This document shows positions 25,703 to 33,834 of a stretch of DNA of 54,372 bases, piece after piece. The notes beneath the pieces were generated by a model. It was not told where the DNA came from. It saw only the letters and a list, made by a program, of their open reading frames with translations, and made no database searches. The translations under genes and the position numbers were made by a program. Each line of letters starts with the position of its first letter. Position 1 is the first letter of the stretch. Source of the stretch: JAZKDW01 sp040387375 (GTDB taxonomy: Bacteria; Pseudomonadota; Gammaproteobacteria; Burkholderiales; Burkholderiaceae_D); NCBI GenBank assembly GCA_040387375.1, contig JAZKDW010000069.1, forward strand, positions 1 through 54,372. The letters are read 5' to 3'.

Positions 25703-27067
25703 ATGACATTCAAGCGTACGGCAGTCGCCACTTTGATCGCTGCCATGTTAGCCAGCTCGCCAGTATTGGCGCGCTCGCTGGAAGATGAACTGCAGGGCCT
25801 GCTTGTCGAGCATCCGCTGCTCAAGTCGGTGCGCAAGTCCGTGCTGGCGTCCGACAAGGGTCGCGACGTGGCGGCTTCCGGCTTTTATCCGCGGCTGACC
25901 TTGTCGGGCGACGCCGGGCGCGAAAAAATCGAGACGGTGGATGCCAATACCAACCTCACCCGGCGCCGGTTGACCGCTACGGTCGAACAAAACCTGTACG
26001 CCGGCGGCCGCACCACGGCAGCGGCAGATATTGCTGAAATCGATTATGCGGCACAGGACAACACCCTGCGCTCGACCACGCAGGATCTGCTGTTCGAAGG
26101 CATCACGGCGTATGTGCAGGTTGCGCGCTACCAGACGCTGATCGCCATTGCGCGCCGCAATGAAGAGACAACCCAGCGCCAGCTGTCGCTCGAGAACCAG
26201 CGCGTCGACCGCGGCGGCGGCATCGCGGTTGATGTCATGCAGGCGCGCGCGCGCTTGCAGCTGGTGAAGGAACGGCGCGTGTTCTACGAGCAGGGCTTGC
26301 GCGATGCGGTGGCGAATTATCACCAGGTCTTCGGCCATCCGCCGGAGCTGGGCGCGATGCAGGAGCTGGGTATTTTCACGGCCCGCATTCCGAAGTCGCT
26401 CGAGGCAGCGCTGGCGCTGGCGCGGGACCAGAATCCGCGTCTGAAGGAGGCGTTCCTGCAATCGAAGAAGGCGCAAAAGCAGATTACCTCGGAGCGTTCC
26501 AGCCTGTATCCGACGGTCGATCTGGTGGGAAACCGTGCCATGGACAGAAATGCGAATGCGCTGCCACGGCGCGATGAAACCTCGGTTTTGCTGCGCTTTA
26601 ACTGGAACCTGTTCGCCGGCTTCGAAACCACCCATCGCGCGGAAGCGGCCACCATACAGCATGAGGCACTGCTAGACCGTGAGGTCGCGGTCATCAACAA
26701 GGTGGACGAAACCGTGCGTATCGCATGGAACCAGCTGATCAATGGCAAGGAGCGCGAGGACCTGCTCGAGAGCGCAGCCGGCATTTCCTACGATGTGATG
26801 CAAAACCGCAAGCGCCTGCGTGACACGGGCAAGGAAACCGCGATCAATGTGCTGGATGCGGAAGTGGAGTATTACGCGGTGTTGTCGAACAAGCTCAATG
26901 CGATGACCGACACGCGCCTCGGCAGCTATCGGCTGCTTGCTGCGATCGGGTCATTGACGCCGGCGACGCTGGGCCTGGATGGCGGGAGATTTGCGTTGCC
27001 GGTGAAACCGTTGTCGCTTGATGTTGGCAAGCTGGATGCGGAGGTTGTTGCGCCGGCGCGGAAGTGA
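25703..27067 (+). CDS. TolC-family outer-membrane channel of the type I system
   Basis: This protein of about 454 residues would complete the secretion machine as the trimeric outer-membrane and periplasmic channel. From MTFKRTAVATLI there is a clear Sec signal ending near SPVLA. TolC-type repeats follow: the AADIAEIDYAAQDNTLRST helix region, LFEGITAYVQVARYQTLI, the FNWNLFAGFETTHRAEAA strand and a closing coiled-coil half. An earlier ATG (25634) overlaps the adaptor stop but would put 23 polar residues before the signal. The start at 25703 has AGGGA about six bases upstream and gives a proper signal, so I chose it. Confidence 0.9.
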   Translation: MTFKRTAVATLIAAMLASSPVLARSLEDELQGLLVEHPLLKSVRKSVLASDKGRDVAASGFYPRLTLSGDAGREKIETVDANTNLTRRRLTATVEQNLYAGGRTTAAADIAEIDYAAQDNTLRSTTQDLLFEGITAYVQVARYQTLIAIARRNEETTQRQLSLENQRVDRGGGIAVDVMQARARLQLVKERRVFYEQGLRDAVANYHQVFGHPPELGAMQELGIFTARIPKSLEAALALARDQNPRLKEAFLQSKKAQKQITSERSSLYPTVDLVGNRAMDRNANALPRRDETSVLLRFNWNLFAGFETTHRAEAATIQHEALLDREVAVINKVDETVRIAWNQLINGKEREDLLESAAGISYDVMQNRKRLRDTGKETAINVLDAEVEYYAVLSNKLNAMTDTRLGSYRLLAAIGSLTPATLGLDGGRFALPVKPLSLDVGKLDAEVVAPARK

Positions 27068-27427
27068 TCAGGTAGATTGCAGGTTGTGTTGTCCGAGCGG
27101 GAAGGGGGACGCAATTCGATTTGCGGGAATAAGGGCTTCGACTTTTCCCGCGTCGGGCGGACTACCTCTCCGTGCGAGAGGGTTATGGATTCCCGCTTTC
27201 GCGGGAATGACAGTAGTAATTGGTACGACCTTCACTCTCACTACCGTCATTCCCGCGAAAGGTGTAGCAGGGGTTTCGTGAGGCATTGCCTCACGCCTGC
27301 GTAACGGCACAGGCTTACAAGCCTGTGCGCGCCCTGCAAGGGGGAATCCAGACTGGGCTTGCATCACGACGTCTTCATGCCGATCCCCCCAGGCTTGACT
27401 TCAATAACAGTATCTACCCGCCGACCC
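27068..27427. repeat. Intergenic region with dispersed repeats
   Basis: This gap of about 360 bases has no gene. At 27187-27262 it carries an ATTCCCGC/GCGGGAAT hairpin, a spacer with GACAGTAGTAATTGGTACGA and a second inverted hairpin half (CTACCGTCATTCCCGCGAAA). It is a fuller copy of the element at 1421-1495. Next, 27261-27301 (GGTGTAGCAGGGGTTTCGTG and the palindrome GTGAGGCATTGCCTCAC) is shared, inverted, with 50639-50679. A further hairpin ACAGGCTTACAAGCCTGTGC lies at 27309-27328. Confidence 0.6.
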
Positions 27428-27460
27428 AATAAAAAAAGCCGCCAGCAATCGCTGGCGGCT
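27428..27460 (-). terminator. Rho-independent terminator of the MFS gene
   Basis: On the minus strand, GCCGCCAGC-GATT-GCTGGCGGC is followed by TTTTTTTATT. The nine-pair GC stem and T-run lie about 40 bases beyond the MFS stop codon. Confidence 0.9.
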
Positions 27461-27499
27461 TTCAATCCAGGCACAGCCGCAGCCATGCCCGACTTACGA

Positions 27500-29164
27500 C
27501 TAACGCTCTGTGGCGTAGATATCGTTGTCCTTGGTTTCCTTGACGAACAGCATGCCGATCACGAAGGTTCCCAGCGCGATGACGATCGGGTACCACAGGC
27601 CGTAATAAATATCGCCCTTGTACGCCACCAGTGCAAACGCCGTGGTCGGCAGCAAGCCGCCGAACCAGCCATTGCCGATGTGATACGGCAGCGACATCGA
27701 CGTGTAGCGGATACGGGTCGGGAACATTTCAACCAGCATCGCGGCGATCGGGCCGTACACCATTGTCACGTAAATCACGAGTATCACCAGCAGCAACAGC
27801 ACCATCGGCTTGTTGATTTGCGCCGGATCCGCCTTGGATGGATAACCCGCCGCCTTGATCGCATCGGCCAGTTCCTTGGCGAAGACTTTTTCCTTGGCCG
27901 CCGCCTCGTCCTTGCTGATGTTATTGGCGTCGTAGGACGTCAACACCTTGTCGCCGACCTTGACGGTCGCAACAGTGCCCGCCGGTGCGGTTACATTGGA
28001 ATAGTTCACGGAAGCAGCCGCCAGCTTTGCCTTCACGATGTCGCATGACGACGTGAACTTCTTGGTGCCGGTCGGGTTGAACTGGAACTGGCAGCTGGCC
28101 GGATCGGCGGTGACGACGACCGGTGCATTTTTCAGCGCGGCTTCCAGCGCCGGATTGGCGTAGTGGGTCAAGGCGCCGAAAATCGGGAAGTAGGTCAGCG
28201 CGGCGATCAGGCAACCCGCCATGATGATCATCTTGCGGCCGATTTTATCGGACAGAGAACCGAACACGATGAAGAACGGCGTGCCGATCACCAGCGAGGC
28301 GGCAATCAGGATGTTGGCCGTCGGGCCGTCAACCTTCAGGGTCTGCGTCAGGAAGAACAGCGAGTAGAACTGGCCGGTGTACCACACCACTGCCTGGCCG
28401 GCTGTCAGGCCGACCAGCGCCAGGATCACGATCTTCATGTTTTTCCATTGGCCGAACGCTTCCGAGAGCGGCGCCTTGGAGGTCTTGCCTTCCGCTTTCA
28501 TCTTGGCGAAAGCAGGAGACTCGTTCATCGACAGCCGGATCCAGACCGATATGGCCAGCAGGAAGATCGACAGCAGGAACGGAATGCGCCAGCCCCACGC
28601 GGCGAATGCTTCTTCGCCAAGCGCGGTACGCGTGCCCAGAATCACCATCAGCGACAAGAACAGGCCAAGCGTGGCTGTGGTCTGGATCCACGCCGTGAAT
28701 GCGCCGCGCTTGTCGTTTGGCGCATGCTCGGCCACATAAGTCGCCGCACCGCCGTATTCGCCGCCGAGTGCGAGACCCTGCAGGACACGCAGCGCCACCA
28801 GGATGATAGGCGCCGCAACGCCTATCGATGCGTAAGTGGGCAAAAGACCGACGATGAAGGTGGACGTGCCCATGATCACGATGGTCACGAGGAAGGTATA
28901 TTTGCGGCCGATCATGTCACCAAGGCGGCCAAACACCAGCGCGCCGAAAGGACGTACGATAAAACCGGCGGCAAAAGCCAGCAGCGCAAAAATGAACGCG
29001 GTATTGGGATCGGTGCCGGCAAAGAATTGTTTGGCAATGATGGCGGCAAGCGAGCCGTACAGGTAAAAATCGTACCACTCGAACACGGTGCCCAGCGATG
29101 ACGCGAAAATGACCTTTCGCTCCTCCGCTGTCATGTTGCGCGACGCTGTTTGTACTGTAGCCAT
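27500..29164 (-). CDS. MFS transporter, metabolite:H+ symporter (MHS) type
   Basis: This inner-membrane secondary transporter of about 554 residues resembles the MHS/ProP-KgtP-ShiA group, which imports organic acids or betaines with protons. It has the TM1 signature FEWYDFYLYGSLAA, motif A-type loops (GRLGDMIGRKYTF, GSLSDKIGRKMII) and ALRVLQGLALGGEYGGAATYVAEHAP. It is longer than the usual 430-450 residues because of a loop of about 115 residues after the ninth span (from NPALEAALKNAP to QINKP). By topology that loop is periplasmic, and it contains two cysteines (ASCQF, SSCDI). The start MATVQTAS has AGGAG seven bases upstream; the ATG at 29212 has none. The substrate is unknown. It diverges from the thiolase operon. 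Confidence 0.9.
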   Translation of the reverse strand: MATVQTASRNMTAEERKVIFASSLGTVFEWYDFYLYGSLAAIIAKQFFAGTDPNTAFIFALLAFAAGFIVRPFGALVFGRLGDMIGRKYTFLVTIVIMGTSTFIVGLLPTYASIGVAAPIILVALRVLQGLALGGEYGGAATYVAEHAPNDKRGAFTAWIQTTATLGLFLSLMVILGTRTALGEEAFAAWGWRIPFLLSIFLLAISVWIRLSMNESPAFAKMKAEGKTSKAPLSEAFGQWKNMKIVILALVGLTAGQAVVWYTGQFYSLFFLTQTLKVDGPTANILIAASLVIGTPFFIVFGSLSDKIGRKMIIMAGCLIAALTYFPIFGALTHYANPALEAALKNAPVVVTADPASCQFQFNPTGTKKFTSSCDIVKAKLAAASVNYSNVTAPAGTVATVKVGDKVLTSYDANNISKDEAAAKEKVFAKELADAIKAAGYPSKADPAQINKPMVLLLLVILVIYVTMVYGPIAAMLVEMFPTRIRYTSMSLPYHIGNGWFGGLLPTTAFALVAYKGDIYYGLWYPIVIALGTFVIGMLFVKETKDNDIYATER

Positions 29165-29261
29165 AGTGTCTCCTCTTTTGTTTGAATGTGTGGGCGATGG
29201 CGTCCTTCCCATTTGCTGCTGAGATGCAGTGTAGGAGCCAAAACTTACGCGTCGCTTGCTT

Positions 29262-29281
29262 GAAACTTACAGAAACTTACA
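29262..29281 (-). promoter_or_regulatory. Tandem 10-bp direct repeat, candidate regulator site
   Basis: GAAACTTACA occurs twice in perfect tandem (29262-29281), and AAACTTAC occurs again at 29241-29248. Read toward the MFS gene it is TGTAAGTTTC repeated. Head-to-tail repeats one helical turn apart are typical of OmpR/PhoB-type response-regulator sites. It lies between the divergent MFS and thiolase genes; which one it controls is unknown. Confidence 0.45.
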
Positions 29282-29327
29282 AGCGTGGGGCAAGCGCAAA
29301 GCGCCTGATCGAAACGCCATGGAGTTT

Positions 29328-29341
29328 TACGAACGGTCGTA
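29328..29341 (+). promoter_or_regulatory. Inverted repeat TACGAACGGTCGTA, candidate TetR-type operator
   Basis: The 14-base imperfect palindrome has arms TACGA/TCGTA and sits about 60 bases ahead of the thiolase start, followed by a possible -10 TATGCT at 29350-29355. Position and symmetry suit a TetR-family repressor of a lipid-catabolism operon. No such regulator gene is in the window. Confidence 0.4.
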
Positions 29342-29403
29342 CTAATAAATATGCTATTCTCGAGCACCTCAGGCAAGACCCAATTCAATCTCAGGAGACT
29401 CAC

Positions 29404-30582
29404 ATGACTGACGCCGTCATCGTATCGACCGCCCGTACCGCCCTCGCCAAATCATGGAAAGGCGCTTTCAACATGACGCATGGCGCCACGCTCGGCGGCC
29501 ACGCCCTTGGCGCCGCGATCGAACGCGCCGGCATCGAGGCCGGCGAGGTGGAAGATGTGGTGATCGGCTGCGCCACGCCGGAGGGGGCGACCGGCAGCAA
29601 TATCGCACGTCAGATCGCGCTGCGCGGCGGCTGCCCGGTGAGCACCGCCGGCATGACCATCAACCGGTTCTGCTCATCCGGACTGCAAACCATTGCGACC
29701 GCGGCGCAGAGCATCATCGCGGGCGAGGGCGACATCTACGCGGCCGGCGGCGTCGAATCGATCTCCTGCGTGCAGAATGAAGCGAACCGGCACATGATCG
29801 TTGAAACCTGGCTCCAGCAGCACAAGCCGGCGCTCTACTGGCCGATGCTGCAAACCGCGGAGACCGTCGCCAGGCGTTATGGCATCAGCCGCGAGCGCCA
29901 GGATGAATATGGGGTGCAAAGCCAGCAGCGCGCTTACGCCGCGCAGATGGCCGGAAAATTCAAGGACGAAATCGTGCCGATGACGACCATCATGGGCGTG
30001 GCGGACAAGGCCAGCGGGATGCTGCTGTCGCGGGAAGTGACGATTTCAGCCGATGAAGGCATACGCGGCGATACCACTTATGAAGCAGTATCGAAAATCC
30101 GCAGCGCCGTGGCGGGCGGCGTAATCGCCGCCGGCAACGCCAGCCAGTTTTCCGACGGCGCGTCGGTCGCAATCGTGATGAGCAGCAAAGTCGCGGAAGC
30201 GAAAGGCCTCAAGCCGCTCGGTATTTTTCGCGGCTTCGCGGTTGCCGGTTGCGAGCCGGACGAGATGGGCATCGGTCCGGTCTACGCGATTCCGAAGCTG
30301 CTGAAAAAAGCCGGCCTGAAGGTGGATGACATCGGCCTGTGGGAATTGAACGAGGCATTCGCGGTGCAGGTGCTGTACTGCGCCGACAAGCTCGGCATTC
30401 CGATGGAGCGCCTGAATGTGAATGGCGGCGCGATCGCCGTCGGCCATCCGTACGGCGTCTCCGGCGCGCGCCTGACCGGCCATGCGCTGATCGAAGGCAA
30501 GCGCCGCGGCGTCAAATATGTCGTTGTCACGATGTGCATAGGCGGCGGTCAGGGCGCGGCCGGTTTGTTCGAGGTCGTGTAA
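29404..30582 (+). CDS. Acetyl-CoA C-acyltransferase (thiolase)
   Basis: This 392-residue cytoplasmic thiolase should cleave 3-ketoacyl-CoA with CoA, or condense acetyl-CoA in the biosynthetic direction. The catalytic triad is visible: Cys90 in NRFCSSGLQT, His348 in NGGAIAVGHPYG and Cys378 in VTMCIGGGQGAAGLFE. Length is standard. I chose ATG 29404 (MTDAVIVSTARTALAKSW) because AGGAG lies seven to eight bases upstream and the family begins there. Its partner genes (SDRs, thioesterase) follow at short spacing, so it heads an operon. FadA-like and PhaA-like roles cannot be separated by eye. Confidence 0.92.
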   Translation: MTDAVIVSTARTALAKSWKGAFNMTHGATLGGHALGAAIERAGIEAGEVEDVVIGCATPEGATGSNIARQIALRGGCPVSTAGMTINRFCSSGLQTIATAAQSIIAGEGDIYAAGGVESISCVQNEANRHMIVETWLQQHKPALYWPMLQTAETVARRYGISRERQDEYGVQSQQRAYAAQMAGKFKDEIVPMTTIMGVADKASGMLLSREVTISADEGIRGDTTYEAVSKIRSAVAGGVIAAGNASQFSDGASVAIVMSSKVAEAKGLKPLGIFRGFAVAGCEPDEMGIGPVYAIPKLLKKAGLKVDDIGLWELNEAFAVQVLYCADKLGIPMERLNVNGGAIAVGHPYGVSGARLTGHALIEGKRRGVKYVVVTMCIGGGQGAAGLFEVV

Positions 30583-30612
30583 TCTGCTCCGTTATTCAGA
30601 AAAGGACACCAC

Positions 30613-31395
30613 ATGCGTAGTACACGAGAATTGTTTGACCTGACTGGCAAGACGGCGCTGGTGACGGGTAGCTCGCGCGGACTCGGCTTGCAGATCGCCG
30701 AAGCGCTGGGCGAGCAGGGCGCCCGGGTCGTGCTTTCTGCACGCAAGCAATCCGAACTCGACCAGGCAGTGGCTTATCTCGCAGGGCGCGGCGTCGATGC
30801 CAGCGCGATTGCCGCCGACCTGTCTCAGGAGTCCGCGGTGGCGCCGCTGGTTGCGGAAACACTCGAGCGTCTCGGGCAGATCGATATCCTGGTCAACAAT
30901 GCCGGCGCCACCTGGGGCGCGCCGGCCGAGGATCATCCGGTCGGTGCATGGGACAAGGTCATGAACCTGAACATCCGCAGCATCTTCCTGCTGTCGCAAG
31001 CGGTCGGCAAACAATCGATGATCCCGCGCAAGGCCGGCCGCATCATCAACGTCGCTTCCATTGCCGGCCTGGCAGGCAATCCGCCCGGCACCATGGAGAC
31101 GATCGCCTACAACACGTCCAAGGGCGCAGTGGTCAACTTCACGCGCGCGCTGGCGGCCGAATGGGGGCGTTACGGCATTACCGTCAATGCGCTTGCGCCC
31201 GGCTTTTTCCCGTCGAAGATGACCCAGGGTTTATTCGAGGCCATCGGCGAGGAGAAGCTGGCGCATGCCGCGCCGTTGCAGCGCCTCGGCGACGATGAAG
31301 ACCTGAAAGGTGCGGCGGTGCTGTTCGCGTCCGATGCGGGCAAACATATTACCGGCCAGATCCTGGCGGTGGATGGCGGCGTGTCGGCAACATGA
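30613..31395 (+). CDS. SDR family oxidoreductase (3-ketoacyl reductase-like)
   Basis: This 260-residue classical short-chain dehydrogenase has cofactor motif TGSSRGLG (from residue 17), NNAG, a catalytic Ser in NVASIAGL and YNTSK with Tyr166/Lys170. The C-terminal GQILAVDGGVSAT is typical of FabG-like enzymes. The substrate is probably a hydroxy- or ketoacyl thioester, from context only. AAAGGA lies seven bases ahead of the ATG. It follows the thiolase by 30 bases and overlaps the next gene by four bases (ATGA). Confidence 0.88.
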   Translation: MRSTRELFDLTGKTALVTGSSRGLGLQIAEALGEQGARVVLSARKQSELDQAVAYLAGRGVDASAIAADLSQESAVAPLVAETLERLGQIDILVNNAGATWGAPAEDHPVGAWDKVMNLNIRSIFLLSQAVGKQSMIPRKAGRIINVASIAGLAGNPPGTMETIAYNTSKGAVVNFTRALAAEWGRYGITVNALAPGFFPSKMTQGLFEAIGEEKLAHAAPLQRLGDDEDLKGAAVLFASDAGKHITGQILAVDGGVSAT

Positions 31396-31829
31396 TGGTG
31401 AACGACGATGCAGCGGATGCGGAATTTTTTGGGACCATCCCTTTCATGGTCGATCTCGGCGTCGAGTTCGTCAGCATGGGAGGCGGCGAGGCCGAGCTGG
31501 CGCTCACGCTGTCGGCGCGGCACATGAACAGCTTGCGGATGGTGCACGGCGGTGTGACCATGGCGCTGCTGGATGCGGTGATGTCGATTGCGGGGCGCTC
31601 GCTGAACCCGGAAGCGCGCGCCGGTGTCACCATTGAAATGAAAACCAGTTTCATGCGTCCCGGCGGCGCCGTCGGCGCCCGTGTCGTGGCCAGGGGCAAG
31701 GCCTTGCACCACTCGCTGACCCTGTGTTTTTGCGAAGGCGAAATATGGGACGGCGGCAAGCTGGTCGCCAAGTCCTCGGGAACCTTCAAGTACATGCGGC
31801 GGGTCGACACCGCGAGAGCGCCAAAATGA
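31392..31829 (+). CDS. PaaI-family hotdog thioesterase
   Basis: This 145-residue single-hotdog protein hydrolyses acyl-CoA thioesters in the best-known relatives. It has MVHGGVTMALLDAVMSIAGRS (the HGG helix with catalytic acid), GVTIEMKTSFMRP and a final beta strand before KSSGTFKYM. It overlaps the SDR stop, so translation is probably coupled. In the operon it would release free acid or spare CoA during acyl-CoA turnover. Confidence 0.88.
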   Translation: MMVNDDAADAEFFGTIPFMVDLGVEFVSMGGGEAELALTLSARHMNSLRMVHGGVTMALLDAVMSIAGRSLNPEARAGVTIEMKTSFMRPGGAVGARVVARGKALHHSLTLCFCEGEIWDGGKLVAKSSGTFKYMRRVDTARAPK

Positions 31830-31882
31830 ATAAAATTGATCGATGAGCCGGGCATGCGCCGGCCAACCACAATGAGAATCCC

Positions 31883-32878
31883 ATGACCACTTATCGACAA
31901 ATCGTGCTCGCCTCGCGTCCGCAAGGCCAGGTTGACCCCGCCAATTTCCGCCTGGAAGACGTGCCGGTTCCGGCACTCAAGGATGGCGAGGTGCTGGTGC
32001 GCAATCATTATCTTTCGCTCGACCCGTACATGCGCATGCGGCTCGACGATGTCAAGAGTTATGCGGCGCCGCAGGCACTGGATGCAGTGATGGTTGGCGG
32101 CACGGCCGGCGAAATTGTTGAATCGAAAAATCCTTTGTTTGCGGTCGGTGACATGGTGGTCGGCGCGCTGGGCTGGGCGGAAATGGGTGTGTCGGACGGC
32201 AAGCTGCTGCGCCGGGTCGACACGCGGCAGATTACCTTGTCAGCCTATCTGGGTGCGGTCGGCATGCCGGGGATGACCGCGTGGTACGGCCTGACGCAAA
32301 TCATCGAGCCGAAAGCGGGCGAGACTGTCGTTGTGTCCGCAGCGGGCGGGGCGGTCGGCGGTGTGGTCGGACAACTGGCGAAACAGCGCGGCTGCCGCAC
32401 GGTAGGGATTGCCGGCGGTCCTGATAAATGTGCATACGTGGTGGACGAACTGGGCTTTGATGCCTGCGTCGATTACAAGGCTGGCAAGCTGGTCGCAGAC
32501 TTGGCGGCGGCGACGCCGGACGGGATTGACGGCGTGTTCGAAAACGTCGGCGGAAAGATTCTCGATGCGTCGATGGCGCGCATGAATACCTTCGGGCGGA
32601 TTGCAGTGTGCGGCTTGATCTCGGGTTATGAGGGCGGGCCGCTGGCGCTGGAAAACATGCGCCTGCTCCTGACCCAGCGCCTGATAATGCGTGGATTTAT
32701 CATTTCGGATCATATCGGCATGTGGTCCCAGGGTTTGAAGGAACTGGGTGCGCTGGTTGCCGATGGCAAGCTGGTTTTCCGGGAATCGGTGGCCGACGGA
32801 TTGCAGTCGGCGCCAGATGCGTTTATCGGCATGTTGAAGGGCAGGAATTTCGGCAAGCAGCTGGTGAAACTCGTCTGA
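31883..32878 (+). CDS. NADP-dependent medium-chain reductase (CurA/leukotriene-B4 dehydrogenase-like)
   Basis: This 331-residue zinc-independent MDR enzyme belongs to the group that reduces alpha,beta-unsaturated ketones with NADPH. It begins MTTYRQIVLASRPQGQVDPANF and has YLSLDPYMRMRLDD, TAWYGLTQIIEPKAGETVVVSAAGGAVGGVVGQLAK (dinucleotide fold) and YDVFENVGG-like GVFENVGGKILDASMARM; the closing RNFGKQLVKL is also typical. No structural zinc cysteines are seen. It lies 53 bases behind the thioesterase, in the same operon by position. The substrate is unproven. Confidence 0.9.
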   Translation: MTTYRQIVLASRPQGQVDPANFRLEDVPVPALKDGEVLVRNHYLSLDPYMRMRLDDVKSYAAPQALDAVMVGGTAGEIVESKNPLFAVGDMVVGALGWAEMGVSDGKLLRRVDTRQITLSAYLGAVGMPGMTAWYGLTQIIEPKAGETVVVSAAGGAVGGVVGQLAKQRGCRTVGIAGGPDKCAYVVDELGFDACVDYKAGKLVADLAAATPDGIDGVFENVGGKILDASMARMNTFGRIAVCGLISGYEGGPLALENMRLLLTQRLIMRGFIISDHIGMWSQGLKELGALVADGKLVFRESVADGLQSAPDAFIGMLKGRNFGKQLVKLV

Positions 32879-32901
32879 TTTTTTGATCGCATCGGGACAT
32901 C

Positions 32902-33804
32902 ATGAAAAACTTCCACGACAAGGTGACCGTCATCACCGGCGCGGCCAGCGGTTTCGGGCGCGAGTTTGCCGCCATCGGCGCGCGCCTGGGCATGAAGCTG
33001 GTGCTGGCCGATGTGCAGCAGGACACGCTCGGGCAGGCCAGGGCGGAACTGGAAGCGCAGGGCGCCGACGTGCTGGCGATGGTGTGCGATGTGCGCAAGG
33101 GCGAGCAGGTGCAGGCACTGGCGGATGCCGCGATGGCGCGTTTTGGCGCGGTGCATCTGCTGTTCAACAACGCCGGTGTCGGATCCGGCGGCCTGATATG
33201 GGAAAACACCGTCGCCGACTGGGAGTGGGTGCTGGGCGTTAATCTATGGGGCGTGATCCATGGCGTGCGCATCTTCACGCCGCTGATGTTAGCCTGCGCG
33301 AGACATGATTCCAGCTTCCAGGGCCACATCGTCAACACGGCGTCGATGGCCGGCCTGCTCAATCCGCCGGCCATGGGTGTGTATAACGTATCCAAACATG
33401 CGGTCGTATCGCTGTCGGAATCGCTGTACCACGATCTCAAGCTGGTCGATGCGCCGATCGGGGCGTCGGTATTGTGCCCGTATTTTGTGCCGACCGGGAT
33501 CAGCCGGTCCGAACGCAACCGGCCTGACGATGTGCAGGGCGCGCCGCCGACGGTCAGCCAGGTCGCTTCACAGGCGATGACCGACAAGGCAGTCACGTCC
33601 GGCAAGGTCAGCGCGGCGCAAGTCGCGGAGTGGACTTTCGATGCGATTCGCGACGGCAGGTTTTACATCTACTCGCATCCGGGCGCATTGGCCGGCGTGC
33701 AGAAACGCATGGAAGACATTGTGTCGCAGCGCAATCCGGGTGACCCGTATGAAGATGCGCCGCACGTGCGCGACAAGCTGCAGGCGAAATTGAAATCGCC
33801 GTAA
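32902..33804 (+). CDS. SDR family NAD(P)-dependent oxidoreductase
   Basis: This 300-residue classical SDR has ITGAASGFGREFA (cofactor binding), NNAGVGSGG, NTASMAGL with the catalytic Ser, and YNVSK with Tyr161/Lys165. The C-terminal extension (about 200-300, with SHPGALAGVQKRMEDI) is longer than in FabG and resembles the extended SDRs found beside lipid genes. It is the last gene of the thiolase cluster, 23 bases after the reductase, and converges on the ferritin-like genes. Confidence 0.87.
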   Translation: MKNFHDKVTVITGAASGFGREFAAIGARLGMKLVLADVQQDTLGQARAELEAQGADVLAMVCDVRKGEQVQALADAAMARFGAVHLLFNNAGVGSGGLIWENTVADWEWVLGVNLWGVIHGVRIFTPLMLACARHDSSFQGHIVNTASMAGLLNPPAMGVYNVSKHAVVSLSESLYHDLKLVDAPIGASVLCPYFVPTGISRSERNRPDDVQGAPPTVSQVASQAMTDKAVTSGKVSAAQVAEWTFDAIRDGRFYIYSHPGALAGVQKRMEDIVSQRNPGDPYEDAPHVRDKLQAKLKSP

Positions 33805-33834
33805 AACCGCCATAAATCAACGCAGCAATCAAGC

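Noticed and set aside
29182..29403. N-terminal extension of the thiolase
   Set aside because: It would run through the promoter and operator region; thiolases start at the MTDAVIVSTAR segment.
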